DNA from: Climacium dendroides
Lineage: Eukaryota; Streptophyta; Bryopsida; Hypnales; Climaciaceae
DNA length: 64,000 nucleotides
Assembly (NCBI GenBank): GCA_950106755.1
Contig: OX467088.1
Span: 8,540,001 to 8,604,000, forward strand
Direction of reading: 5' to 3'
The first letter of the stretch is position 1. Every line of letters begins with the position of its first letter. Below the pieces are notes generated by a model, which worked only from the letters and a program-made list of their open reading frames with translations, was not told where the DNA came from and did not search any database. Positions 45,376-56,979 of the stretch are shown piece by piece. The translations under genes were made by a program, and so were the position numbers.

Positions 45376-47230
45376 CTTCTGCCTCAGAATCGCATTTGTC
45401 TGAGCTTCTCCTCAGCACATCAGGCGCAGCATGTGTCGCTTCATAGTGACGACGTTCATAGCACCAAAGCCCACAACGGCCGGCTTGAGACACCTCGTAC
45501 ACCTCGTATGAAAACCTGAACTGCCATGATCATAAGGTTGGGTTCGTAGATCATTGCCCAAGAGAAAGACAAACAAAGAAACAAGATGATTCTGCATCGA
45601 TGAACTACAATGTGTGAAATCGATAGCTACGGTTTGCAAGTAAGACGTAGTAGAGATGGAATTAAAAGCTTCCAAAACAAACCCTAGCGTCTACTACTTT
45701 CACGAATTCACGCAAACGAAACGATAAGACACAGACTACCAAACTCACCAAGGCTACTTAAATGACAACAGACTAGCCTCTATCCACTACAAATTGAGAT
45801 CTACCATTCTGGAGCGAATTCGGTACATTGAAGGATTTTCAAAGCAAACTCCGTGCATGATGCAGGATTCATAGATTGTTAAATGTAAGAATTTGAAGCC
45901 CACAGTCATTGCGACAGGAAAAAGAAAAGAAAAGAAATATTAACAAGCCAGTACGCCCCCAAAGTACATAACTTCTGCCATGACTCCACGACATAAAAGA
46001 ATGCCGCGGACGCAGTCTCGACACTATCTCAAACTTCCGATCTAACTCAAACCCTTTCCTCAACGTTTCCAAAGCCCCGGGAGGACCAGCAATGGAATCT
46101 CGCATTGCTGAGCAAAATTGAAGAAACTTGCCACCCACTCCACCCTCTTCCCCGCATTTTCTATCCAACACTTGCCGAATCGAATCTCCTTAACACGTCG
46201 CTCTCCTAAGCTCCCAAACAAAAGTTGATCACCCCCAAACCAAATCATACCCAAAATCAGCTCTATCCAAATCAAACCCAACGCAAATTCGCGACACGCC
46301 ACCTCCTCCTCACACATTTACAAGCACACACAGAGAGAACCTCCCGACCAAGATTCCACGCACGCGCGCACAAAAGCCCATTTAAAACCTTCCCCTCCAC
46401 CCTTCCATCCCCAACTGAGCCATCGGATCGAGAACAGAGAACCCCACAGGGACATCAAAACCATGACGTACACGGAGCCAGGAATTCAGTCAGTCAGTCA
46501 GTCAGAATGAATCTTCAAGACATGAACCGTACCTCCGTCACGAGGGACTAGGGGTATTGGAAGGGTGCGAAGCCTGCCGACGACGAAGGAGGGGCAGCAG
46601 TCCCGGTCGGTCGGCAAGAAGATGGAGATGGGGCCACTCCCTGAAGCGTCTCGTCGCTTGTTTGGAAGCTATTTCCAGCCAGCAAACGGCTCCAGCAACA
46701 ACAAGGAGTTAGCAACGATGACACGCCATGAGCTCATCCTTCAGCACCCGGGCAGACAAACAGAAAACTCAACAGTAATCCAGACAAACAGAAACTCAAC
46801 AGTATTCCCAGGGAAAAGCCGCGTCCGCCATTCGCCAGGGTCATTTGTTGGGCCCCAGAGTTCACATGGGGAAGGCGCAGGACAGGCTGGGATTTTTTAC
46901 ATGAGTTTTTTTATGGGCGGAAAGTCTATCCATCCCCGCCCCAGACCGTCCTTCGGCCTGTTATTCTCGGGGAACACATTCAATACGAAAGCGGCCGTCC
47001 GTCTGTCCTTTTGCCTTCTTTTCTCTTCCTCGTATCAATGCCTGGCATTGAGAATCATCGCGTCACCAGGCAGTCAGACTGCGCAAAGCTCCGAGCGCGC
47101 CGGCCCCGGAACTCCAGTGACCATCATTTCACGACATCCTCCGAAATCCGAATCTCGGATCGCATGGGGCGTTCACACAAGCTCTCTCACAAGCGAGGGA
47201 GGCAAGTGACTTGTCCAACAACACTTTTCA
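45376..47230 (-). promoter_or_regulatory. Promoter and 5' leader region of the GRAS gene
   Basis: Mixed-composition unique sequence upstream of the GRAS start. It contains a telo-box-like AAACCCTAG (about 45680), a (CAGT)n run (about 46486-46505), and two direct copies of CAGACAAACAGAAA(A)CTCAA (about 46752 and 46781). The 214-codon plus-strand frame at 46565-47209 has no recognisable domain and lies antisense to the leader. It is more likely chance than a gene. Confidence 0.4.
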
Positions 47231-48484
47231 CTATTTTAAATTTTAAATTTGTACACAAATGAAGTGGAATTCCATTGCAAGGAATTAAAATACGAAACCG
47301 ACCAACCCCAAGTGGGAAGCCACCAACACAAAGACAACCTTTTGCACAAATTTTCATTTTCTACATACTCATGAGTGAAGCTACTCTGTAGAAATAGTTC
47401 TGAACTCGATTTTTTTCTAGCATGGACTTGTCGCGTGGTAGTATTCCCTACTTACCAAACTCAATCTAGAGTTGCTTTGTACGAATGCTATTTTGTTCCA
47501 TCAACAAGTTTGGTAGCAAGAAGAGGCCCATGCTTTTCTTTTTATCTACAGACTTCTTTTTCCATTTCTTTCCTGCAAGCAAGATTCTTTCGGTCTCCTT
47601 TTCGTTATGCATTCCTTGCCTGTACGTACGAAGTCCTGGAGTGTTGAAGGCGAAATGCCATGTCGCCAAGGCAAACCGCATGGACAGAGTTGCCATAGCA
47701 CCGAGGCAATCCCGACGCCGCATCATAGCAAATAAGTACGAGGGAAGAAAAACCCAAGTCAACAAAGGAAAATTGAGAGAGGAAGGAAGGAGATGTCACT
47801 CTCAAAAAACATCGCTTCCGAGAGGTTGCCATGTTTTTAGTATTGGAGTTCTGATAACTTTGTGTATTTGCATCGCAATTGCTGAGATTGTACGTTAGAA
47901 TTGTTAATCACTGATCTCGAAGTCTTTCATCTTGTGATCAACACAAGTGCAACAAACTTCTCCTACGCACATTTTCGGTGGAGTGTCTCACATACAAACT
48001 GATTCATGAGCACAGGTGATTGAAATTAGGTGTCCAGATTCATAACCGGTTGTTGACTTTCCAAAGCTAACATGGCACCATCCTATTGGCAACCCGTCAC
48101 GATTGCCATTACAAGTTGCAACTCATAACCTTCTTTCCTTTCAACTTGCTTCCTACACTTTTGGATCATGAAGATCAAAGGTTATGATTGAAAAAATGTA
48201 CAACCGGTTATATATGATAACCTATTTGCTGCTAGCGCGGCTCATTGGTTATCTAATACATATACATTTTTGTTCTATAGCAACTGAATACAAGACTTCC
48301 TTATTGCAAGTGCTCAGTCCTTGTTATGTGTTATCATTTAAGGTTGAACTCCATTCGTTTCACACCATTACATTTTGTATAGTAAGGTCTGTTTCATTTA
48401 TGAATTGCCTCTCTCAGTCATTCGAACTTTTTTATGTATGTGGAGCATAATTGGTATATTTTGGTAAATATAATTATCATGTCA
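47231..48484. other. Intergenic stretch
   Basis: No gene is recognised. Around 47247-47279 there is an inverted match to the sequence preceding the poly(A) run at 41302. The 137-codon frame at 47485-47898 has no recognisable domain. Confidence 0.4.
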
Positions 48485-48985
48485 TCCTTACGCAATCCCA
48501 CTCAAGCCTACCAAATTTTGGTTTTGGAAAAGCAAAATTCTATTTCTAGTGAATTTTTAAAAGTCAATTTCCATGGTTTTATATGATATTTTATTGCAAG
48601 CCATCGTTGGTGAATTTTTTTAAGTTCGAATGTGGATATATGTAGGGAACATTCATATGCACATATTTCCCTAGGCAAGCATCTCCAAAAAAGTTTTACA
48701 ATTTCTTCTATAGAAATTTCAATGTTGGGTGACAATGCCCAAATGAGGTAAAAATCAATATCTCTTTATTATAATTGGATTTTTCTATTTGCCCCTCATG
48801 TGGTAACTAATTAGGGGCATTTAAGCATAATGGTACAATCATGTTGCCAAAATCTAGTTAAAATATAGAGACATCTATTTCACAAAGTTTGATCATATAA
48901 TGCCTCATATTGAATTCTTACTAGGAGCTTGTATTTTGTTACTGGATGGGGTGTTTCTTAATTTGAAAGATGTGTGTATAGATGT
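48485..48985. mobile_element. Family J foldback element (copy 2, truncated right arm)
   Basis: The left arm begins near GCAATCCCACTCAAGCCTAC. The right side has GGATGGGGTGTTTCTTAATT but stops before the rest of the arm. The central AGATATTG and ACATCTATTTCACAAAGTTT phrases match the other copies. Confidence 0.55.
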
Positions 48986-48997
48986 TTCCTACAAAAA

Positions 48998-49865
48998 TGG
49001 TACACTTCATTTACGAATTGCTCATTGAAGGCTTTCAAATTTTTGTGTACAATGTATAGTGTAATTGGTAGATTTTGGTAGACATAAAAATCATTGCATC
49101 CTTATACAATTTGCACTTAAGTCTACCAAATCTCAGCTTCAACAAACCAAAAGATCATTTTTGGTGAATTTTTATAGTCAATTTTCATGGTTTTTGAAGA
49201 TATTTTATTGCGAGCAATTGGTGGTGAATTTTTTAAGTTTGATTATGGGTATATGTAGAGAACATCCATATGCGCAACTTTCCCTAAGCAAGTTTCTTCA
49301 AAAAAGTTTGACAATTCCTTCTATAGAGTTTTAAGTGTTAGGATGACAATGTCCAAAATGTTGTTAAAATAGATATTTCTTTATTATAATTAGATTTTTC
49401 TATTTGTCACTCGTGTGGTAACTAATTTGGTACATTTGAGCATGGTGGTACAATTTCTTTATCAAAATCTAACTCAAAATTTAGAAATATCTATTTCACA
49501 AAGTTTGATTATATGACGCCTCAATTGAGCCCTTGTTAGGAATTTATATTTTTGTTACTTAATGGGGTGTTTTTTAATATGAAAGATGTGCATATGGATG
49601 TTAACTACATATCCATGCAATCGAATTTAAAAAATTCATCACCAATTGTATTTTATAAAATATTATGTAAAACCATGAAAAATGACTTCAAAAATTCACC
49701 AAAAATGAAAACTTTCTTTTTTAAAGCTAAAATTTGGTAGGCTTGAGTGGGATCGTATGAGAATTGAGTGTAAATAATTCAAGAAGAAAAATTCCAATTC
49801 TCTTCCATGCTATGCAAGAAAATGCACACCGCAGAAATGGGCAATTTGTAAATGAAGTGTACCAT
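48998..49865. mobile_element. Family J foldback element (copy 3, most complete)
   Basis: The outer ends are TGGTACACTTCATTTACGAA and its imperfect complement TTGTAAATGAAGTGTACCA. Inside them the left arm (CTACCAAATCTCAG) pairs with the right arm (AAATTTGGTAGGCTTGAG). The centre again carries the phrase TATCTATTTCACAAAGTTT. It defines the full extent of the family better than copies 1 and 2. Confidence 0.65.
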
Positions 49866-50259
49866 ACTGTACAGTACAACATCACTCTTTTTGTTTACAA
49901 TCCGGGTTTTTTTTCTAGCGTTTAAATGCCAGTTCTGACATAAAGAAACAAATACCCAGATGTCCCTCCAAATATAATGCAATGGCATGGTACCAGGAAC
50001 ACAAATTCTACAGTAAAAAAGAAATGCTGTTTACAATAGCATGTTCTTCCATTCCAGCTTCAGGTACTAATTTAAGTTGATCACTAATGTAGTCAACTTC
50101 TGTTTTATGTTCCTTTTAAAAAAAAATTATTTGGGGATTCCCAAGAGTCCGAAAGGTTCTAGAACCCAGTTTAGAGGCAGCACACTTTTCAAAAATTAAT
50201 TTATGTCAAAATATGGATGTTTGAGACTCTAGGATTCAGCGGAGGATCCATGAGCTAAA
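49866..50259. other. Intergenic stretch
   Basis: No gene or defined element is recognised. Confidence 0.4.
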
Positions 50260-51201
50260 TTAACCCCTAAAGGACCAAGGCCTTATTTCTGCCAAAAAAC
50301 ACTCAAAACTGCCATTTCTGTAGCAAAGAGTAAAAAAATTTGAAAATTATTTTTTTTGCACATCCAACCGTAGGATCTTATACCTTACTAGTATGGAAAT
50401 GTGTGGAAAAAATTTCAGAAATTTTGACCACATAGATCAAAAGATATTTGCGTTTAAAGTGAAAAAAACAATTTTTTCAGCACCTTGTGGGACTGGATTA
50501 TTTGACTTTAAACTTTTTTAAGTTAAATTTTTTGCACTATAGAGTTTTGAGCTTTAAATCCTTATTGTAAGAAATTGAGTTGAGAATCTACAAAAAAAGA
50601 AAATTTTAAGAAAAAGATTAATTTTCATGCTTAAAAAAATTGTTAAGTAGAAGTAGGTATGAGAATGAAGGAAAATCTAAATTATTAATATCTTTAATAT
50701 GGAATTAAAATGCATTAATCCCAATGGTGAGATTGTTCTAACAAGCAAACAAAACCATGTAAATTTTTTTTTTTAGAAAAATTGTAAAAATTGCATTCAG
50801 AAATGAATTCTATAAGTTATTTTTTCAGGAAGATGCTCTAACTGCCCGATAAACAAGATTGTCCATAACTTTCTCATAATAAGTCCAAATAGAATGAATC
50901 AAAGCTTCCCATGCAGACAAAAATATAATATACAAGAAAAAAAATCCAAAAAAGGAAAATTCAAAATTTTGCAATTTTTTTTTGGCTGCCCGGACTCCCA
51001 CCCGTCCCCTACTTTGAGCTTATTTGGTCATAACTTTTGTTTCCGGGCACCAAATGTGAAAAAAATTATATTCCCACAAAGCTCATCAGTTTTTCTATCT
51101 TCAAAAAAAGTCTCAAAAACTCATGACAAAATTTCAGCCCGTAGGTACCTGCCCGAAATCCAATTTGTCCCCCCAAGGGACAATGGTCCTTTAGGGGTTA
51201 A
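50260..51201. mobile_element. TTAA-ended element, about 0.94 kb, well preserved
   Basis: The left end is TTAACCCCTAAAGGACCAAG. The right end is the complement of TTAACCCCTAAAGGACCATT, so 18 outer bases match exactly. It belongs to the same subfamily as 25286-26170 and 35728-36442. The 162-codon frame at 50894-51382 runs across its right end into the neighbour and has no known domain. Confidence 0.8.
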
Positions 51202-51202
51202 G

Positions 51203-51922
51203 TTAACCCCTATAAAGGTTATTGACTATGTTTTCACCGAAAGTGCTCCAAAACTGCGATTTTTAGTACAAGTACCAAACTTTAGAAAAAATATATTTTT
51301 GGACACATGTAATTGTAGGATCTTGAAGTACACTGGTTTGAAAAGATGTGGAAATTTTTTTTCAGAAAATTCCACCATGTAGACTACAAGATATTAGTAT
51401 TTGAAGCGACAAAAATCTTTTGGGGGGCCTTGCAAAAACCGGGGCAAGCTACACTTCACAAGGTCACATTTGTATGAAAAAAGGTCTCAAATGGTGGTTA
51501 CTCTTTGGATTCATTCTTTAAGGCAAGTTGGCTACGTACTTGAAATTTTTTAGATTATTTAGAATTGTACAACATATAAAAGAAAAATAGTAAGTGGAAA
51601 GATGTAGAGAATGATTCAAAATACTAAACTGTTAACTATTTAATTTTGGAATTAAAAAATGCCAATTCATATGGTTGTAATGTTGTAACAAACAATCTAC
51701 ACCTAATGCTTTTATTTTTTTTCGAGAATATTGAAAATTGAATTAAATAGAAGACTTCAAAATTTATCTTAGGTAGAGATTTTGAAACTACCTATAATCT
51801 ACCCGCAAACTGGAACTCCTTATAACTTTCATCTCATTAATCAAAATGGAACAGTTTGAAGCTTTCCACATATAAATAAATTTAGAGAACCAATTTATAA
51901 TTTTTTTTTTTAAAAAGTGATT
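51203..51922. mobile_element. TTAA-type element, abutting the previous one
   Basis: It begins TTAACCCCTATAAAGGTTAT one base after the TTAA of its neighbour. The interior matches 14592-15544 (GTGCTCCAAAACTG, AGTACAAGTACC, AGGATCTTG, CTACACTTCACAAGGTCA). The right terminus is not found before the next element at 51923. Confidence 0.65.
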
Positions 51923-52507
51923 TTTACCTCCCTAAAGTCCTAAGGCCTTTTTTCCATCAAAATTCACTTAAAATTGTAATTTCTATTGCAAAGAGCAAAA
52001 ACATTTAAATATTTTTTTTATACATCTAACCGTAAGATCTTGTACTACACTAGTATAAGAATGCATGGAAATTTTTTTAGGAACTTTGACCTTCTAGATT
52101 GCAAGATTTTTGCATTTAAAGTAACAAATTCAAGATTTTTTTAAGAAGATGCTTAGATTGTTAGAAAACTAAGATTGTCCATAACTTTCTCATCACTAGT
52201 CCAAATGGAATGAATCAAAGCTTCAGGTGTAGACAAAAATACAATCTTTTAAACAAAAAATAAAATTTTAAAAATTAACTTTTTGTGATTTTTTTTGGGT
52301 TGCCCCTAGAGTTGCTTTTTGGACTTATGGTGGCATAACTTTTGCTTCTGAGCATCGATTGAAATAAAAAAATGTATTCTCCAAAAGCTAATCCAATTTC
52401 CTATCTTCAAAAAAAGTTTCAAAAAATTATGTCAAAAATTGAGATCATATGAGCCTACCCAAAATCCCAAGAGTCCCTTGTAGGGACTTTGGAACTTTAG
52501 GGGTTAA
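51923..52507. mobile_element. TTAA-type element, about 0.59 kb
   Basis: The left edge is worn (TTTACCTCCCTAAAGTCCTA). The right end is the complement of TTAACCCCTAAAGTTCCAAA. It is a subfamily relative of 25286-26170, with an internal deletion. Confidence 0.65.
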
Positions 52508-52745
52508 AGAAGTTTTTTGATTGCTTAGGCTACCCACCAATCATTGAAAGTTGCATATTATATAATAACTTTTTAACCATGTGGTCAAAAATTATAAAAA
52601 AATTGTTGGACCTTAAAACTACTTCTTAGACACATGTTGTTTGAAAATTTCAAAAAGGAAAAAAAACTAAAAACTTCATTTGTAGTAAGCTACCCAAAAT
52701 TGCAATGTTGCCAAAAAAACACTTTGGGGCTTTAGGGGTTTAGTT
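52508..52745. mobile_element. TTAA-type fragment matching 5215-5460 in reverse
   Basis: The right edge reads GGGGCTTTAGGGGTTTAG. The inner sequence (ACTTTTTAACCATGTGGTCA, AATTGCAATGTTGCCAAAAA) is the reverse complement of the fragment at about 5215-5460. Only one terminus is seen. Confidence 0.55.
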
Positions 52746-52904
52746 AAGTTAAGCAATGGATTGTTGAAACCACTATCAAATCTTTGTCTCCTCCTACCAA
52801 ACCACCTGGGCTAGAGGAGACTTTTCCAATGAAATTTAGTTTTGTTTGTTTCCAAAAAAAACGAAAAACAAAACATTGTCAAATCAATCAACTGAATAAG
52901 TTGA

Positions 52905-53120
52905 CTAAGGTAGTGTTGTCATGAAGCGACCCTTTAAGGGCTAGTCGGCCTTTCTAATGAGTTTTAGATGCCCCAAAGTATTTGCCCTTATTTTATACTT
53001 AAAGATAAATTGATGCAAGAATCTAACACAAGTGGTTCATATTTTTCAAAGCATTTAGAAATTATTTATGTAATTCCAAAGAATTCTATAGTAGGCACCT
53101 ATTCTTGATCATAGATCTTG
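52905..53120 (-). repeat. Dispersed repeat family R, degraded copy
   Basis: It has the same orientation and phrases as 20580-20800 (TTTAAGGGCTAGTC, CTAACACAAGTGGTT, GGCACCTATT). Confidence 0.5.
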
Positions 53121-53204
53121 CAAAACCTTTATACATGCAATCTAAAAAAAGACATGGCATTACCAAAAACGAACACTACATTGTGCAAAAAGTAATACAC
53201 AAGG

Positions 53205-53570
53205 GTCCTAAATGCAACCATTACTAAACTTAAAACAGACCCTACATTCTTTAGTATTTGTAAGATAAATAATCAATATTAAAATTGCTTACTATCCATT
53301 TTCACAAAAGAGGAGGTCGTGTATAGTAATTTGTCCCCCAATGATTGCTTGAACTTGTTTTTTTTGTTTTTTTTGAACTTGAAGTTTTTAAAAAAAGTTT
53401 CAATTTTCATTTTTGAATAACATACCCAAAAACCACAATTTTCAACAATCTCTCATTGACACACGCACACACACTTTCCTTTGGAGGTTAAGCAAATGAT
53501 TCACAAGGTACCAATACAATGATTTCCATGACGACCATTTGAACATTCCAAGGTTAAATCAATGTTTTAA
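53205..53570 (+). mobile_element. Short TTAA-type MITE, interrupted
   Basis: Phrases from the right half of the short MITE (GATTCACAAGGTACC, GATTTCCATGACGACC, CCAAGGTTAA) follow a left part with AGTAATTTGTCCCCCAATGA. An A/T-rich insertion lies between them. Confidence 0.5.
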
Positions 53571-53574
53571 ATAC

Positions 53575-53905
53575 CGAGGTAGGAGTTTCTAAAAGTGCAA
53601 AGGCTCTAAAATCACCCTCCTCCTCAAATGTCCACTGTTTGTACATGTTGCTTTCCCATAGCCTTCAACAATGTACAAACAGTGGACATTTTAGAAGGTG
53701 GGTGATTTTAGATCCCTATGCCATTTCAACTTCAAAATTTCATAACTAATTCCACAAAGCTCCAAAAAAAAATGAAAGAACTTGGGTTAGATGCCAATTC
53801 CACTTGTCTTTCAAGGAAAATTTACTGAAAAGTATTTCAAGAAGCTTCACCTCCCCAGAATTCAGTTTCAGCTCTTAGGTGGGTGATTTATGGACCTCCT
53901 ACTCT
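53575..53905 (-). mobile_element. MITE family E, copy 2, with a near-perfect hairpin
   Basis: It is the reverse complement of 17658-17989 over its full length. The internal stem pairs 53626-53650 with 53666-53692 (arm core ATGTCCACTGTTTGTACAT) around a 15-base loop. The pairing is perfect over 21 bp and then continues past a single bulge. Confidence 0.75.
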
Positions 53906-54479
53906 AACCACCGCAAATTGAATCAATGTAGAAAACTTTAGAGGAGCTGATTGAGCTCTGAACACATGACTGAGCCTCTCATTAACTCTGAGCTAAATAC
54001 TAACTTAATATACCGGTAGTTTGGATCAACAAATTGGACTCCCATCTCCAATGCAGATACTATTGCAACTTGTAAGTACAAAGGCCATTTGCATATAGTA
54101 ATTCAAAGTTTTTATCTATTCAACATTTTATGTGAGATTGCTTGGGAATGTACCCTTGCTTTGTGATTTTCACAGAATTTATTGCTTTGGGATTGTGCGA
54201 GAAGAAAATCTTGTACACAAGGACTGTGGAATCAGCTAGTAGAGCCTGTTGCGAAAGAATCAGAGCATGGTTGCGAAGAATGGTCTCGCTCATTAGCTTT
54301 CAACTATGTCCGTTTCAACTCTGTCGCAGCTTTCTTCAATTGTATCGGAGAGGATAGAGCTCAAGATAGACCACTGATGCTTGAAAAGAAAAAGAGCCAA
54401 GGTTACAACTAGATTGAAAAAAAAAAGAGGATCTAAAATATTTGATAGTAACAGTGGTGTTGCGAGAGATCTACTCACC
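53906..54479. other. Transition into a small higher-GC island
   Basis: No gene is assigned. If the HMA-like exon at 54480-54575 is real, its downstream exons should lie here or further left on the minus strand. None could be recognised. Confidence 0.35.
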
Positions 54480-54575
54480 TTATACTTCGGCGACTTCCTC
54501 ACGGACCTTCTCCTCGCACTTGTTGCAACGCATGATCCTCATTTCGGTCCTCTGGATACATTCCACACACACCAT
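54480..54575 (-). CDS. Possible HMA-domain first exon (partial)
   Basis: Read on the minus strand from ATG at 54575, the frame gives MVCVECIQRTEM, then RIMRCNKCEEKVREEVAEV. The CNKCEEKVREEV part fits the metal-binding loop and first helix of plant heavy-metal-associated (HMA) domains (M-x-C-x-x-C-x-x-K). In that family the two Cys bind Cu, Zn or similar ions. The frame stops at TAA just where an intron would be expected: AAG|GTGAGT follows the stop by one base. An alternative donor (GAA|GTATAAG) would avoid the stop. The beta strands that complete the domain were not found downstream. It may be a pseudogene or a 5' exon whose partner exons are not recognisable. Confidence 0.35.
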   Translation of the reverse strand: MVCVECIQRTEMRIMRCNKCEEKVREEVAEV

Positions 54576-55541
54576 GCTCAAAGTCAGCAAAAAAAATATG
54601 CTATGTGGGCACAGCTAGTACTTGAGACACTTTCAAAAAACCTTAATGAATCATCGGTGGATTAAACAACTTTGTGGCGCGCAAGCACTAATCCTAAACG
54701 ACGCAGCACGCACAAGAATCAGTGAGAATGAAGAGCTTACAGGGGAATTGCCTCCATAGCCAAAAGGTGGAGACTCCTAGTTCATCCACCGAGGTTCCGA
54801 GCGCCGAAAAAAGAACTGTACATTGCAATTTGAGAGCATGCATGTTAGATAATCGAAACTCTCAAACCAGCTGTAGCATCACCGCCCCACCTAGAAAATA
54901 TGAAAAAGATACAATTCCGGGAGACAAACTAACTCGGAAGGTTGAGAAGGGTATAGGATGTAACTGACTTGGTGTTTTGTAACGTCAGTTCACGAGCTGC
55001 ACATTTGTGTCTTGTTACAACATCTGTCACATATATGAACTATGCACGTAAAAAGGGGATCACATTCTTTCTAGTATAGTATTTATTTGAAGAGGTCTAG
55101 CGCTTATAAGCTCCCATCTAAGTATAAGCATGAGTAGTGCTTCTTTCCTGTCTCTCAGGCGCAGATAAAAAGATTAATTGTGTAAGGTGATGAGTGGTGA
55201 CGAAGTGGGGAAGATCGCAATGGAGTCACCGGTGTTGATCGGTACTTTCTTTGAAGCATTGGCTGATTTTGTAAATTCTCGAACATTGAGTGGTTGATAT
55301 GGGAAGGCGCTTGGTACTTCCGAGGATGTTCTACTTGCTGATTCTTTGACCTAAACTCTAAATGCTAGTCTCTCTTCCTAGTTGCACAGTGAAGATCGAT
55401 GCTCAATTTTTTAGACTCGTGCCAATCTTCTCACTGATCACCACCATCCCCGAAACTCAAACTCAAACACTGTAATACAACCAAACATTCATGGTTCGAA
55501 ACGAAGTGACAGCTTGAGATTATACATCAGTGAGACTCATG
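54576..55541. other. Higher-GC flank, no gene assigned
   Basis: Mixed-composition sequence up to about 55470. An 81-codon plus frame (54722-54967) has no recognisable domain. It could be the promoter or leader of the HMA-like exon on the minus strand. Confidence 0.35.
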
Positions 55542-55720
55542 CACTACTAGAAAATTTAGTTTTCCTATACATCTTGATCGTGTTGATTTGGTTCACTTTT
55601 TATTGGTTGATTTAGACAGGAATCTCTTGATTTGGAGAGAAATCAACAGAAAAAATGAACCAAATCAATGTGACCAAATCAACAGAAAAACTGAGTTTTT
55701 TCCTAAACAACTACGTATGT
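55542..55720. mobile_element. Possible CACTA-type end and adjacent palindrome
   Basis: CACTACTAGAAAA at 55542-55554 has the typical form of a CACTA (EnSpm) terminus. It is followed by a palindrome at 55583-55668 with TTGATTTGGTTCA and its complement at the two ends, and a subterminal repeat of CAAATCAACAGAAAAA. No matching far terminus is seen in the window. Confidence 0.35.
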
Positions 55721-56200
55721 CTTGAAGTACACAGAAACAATTGTTTTCTCAAGTAGAGAATCTACGTACTTTTTAAAAATTGCCTAAATATTATTCCTAA
55801 CTTTGTCTCCACTTTTGTGGATGCATGTAGTTTCTTAGAAACATGCAACAAGCATCCAAAATCAAAGAATACAGGCCAATGTAGGCCATTTCTGGTTGTA
55901 ACATCTTAAAAGGGTTAAGGTAAACTAGCCTATGACAAGCACAAAAAGAGGTTGCCATTAGCAAAAAAATTCAAGTTTTTTTCATACAAAGACAAATGTG
56001 AGAAATGAGGAGAGCAATTGAATTTTTTTTTTTTTTTTTCACAAAGTATGGATTTGTTATGAATTTTTAAAGTGTGATGCCTATCATGGCTACAAAGAGT
56101 CTCTAGACTACCCCCTAACAAAAACTATGTATCCATAATCATCATCTTATTTTCCTAAAGTAGTCACAATATTTCCTAACATGGCTATAATCATCATCAT
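55721..56200. other. AT-rich intergenic stretch
   Basis: No gene is recognised. A poly-T run lies at about 56022-56039. Confidence 0.45.
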
Positions 56201-56250
56201 ACTACTAAAATCATAAGTCCCTCTGTAATATCACAAATGCTACCATTAAT

Positions 56251-56979
56251 ACTAGGGGCTCGTGCTTGCTATGCTACGCATTCATTGTATTACATGTTAG
56301 TACAAATTTGATATATTTGAATAGAATGTATGATAATGATTTCGATAAATCTTTAAAATAATTATTTAATTATGTTATAAAATTATTTTCAATGATGCAT
56401 ACATAGAAATCATATTTTCACACAATGTGATAATATTGAATTAGAGTAGCAGCTCACAATCACCTCTATAATATTACTTTTTACAAAGGGTGATATTATA
56501 GAAATAATACAGTTGTTGCAATTAAGGTGATATTAAAGAGGATCAACATGGTGATATCAAAAAGGTAGAAATTCCATTGCTTTTCTTGGCTTCACACTTC
56601 TTTTGCATTTCTATGATTTTGTGCTTTCGTGAGCTTTGAATTAAATTGTTTACGAAGCTTTTGAGATTTACAAGTTCTTTCTTTAAATTCTTCTATTTGG
56701 GTTGCCATTGTTTGTAACAATTGAGTCAAATTTCTAATGCATTCTAATGTATGTGTATCTTTTACCATATTCATCATTGCATGTATTTCATTCATCATTA
56801 ATTAAGTTTCTATTGTTTTTTTCAATATAGGCTTATTTATTAAAAAAATTATATGAAGATTTTAGTAATTTTTATTTGAATATTTATTGAAATTCTTGCT
56901 CTGTATTCTATCTAATATATAAAAATTTGGATGAAATTCTAATGATGAATGCATAGCGTAGCAAGCGCCAACCGCTAGT
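56251..56979. mobile_element. ACTAG-ended element, family K (copy 1)
   Basis: The left end ACTAGGGGCTCGTGCTTGCT and the complement of the right end (ACTAGCGGTTGGCGCTTGCT) continue as a TIR of about 34 bp. The minus strand carries a 68-codon ORF (56798-56592), described separately. A 50-bp flank immediately to the left (56201-56250) is repeated in front of copy 2. Confidence 0.7.
56592..56798 (-). CDS. Short ORF conserved in family K elements
   Basis: The 68-residue frame begins MMNEIHAMMN and continues with DTHTLECIRNLTQLLQTMA, then a Lys-rich tail. A homologous frame lies in copy 2 (58036-57848), sharing MMNEIHAMMN, DTHTLECIRNLT, LLQ and MATQI. A disrupted version is in copy 3 on the plus strand near 63757. 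Heptad-like Leu/Ile/Met spacing suggests a helical or coiled-coil peptide. No transposase motif is seen. It may be a remnant of a larger element-encoded protein, or simply DNA conserved for other reasons. Confidence 0.3.
   Translation of the reverse strand: MMNEIHAMMNMVKDTHTLECIRNLTQLLQTMATQIEEFKERTCKSQKLRKQFNSKLTKAQNHRNAKEV

Noticed and set aside
46565..47209. 214-codon plus-strand frame upstream of the GRAS gene
   Set aside because: No recognisable domain, mixed low-complexity composition, and a position in the likely GRAS promoter. Not enough support for a gene.
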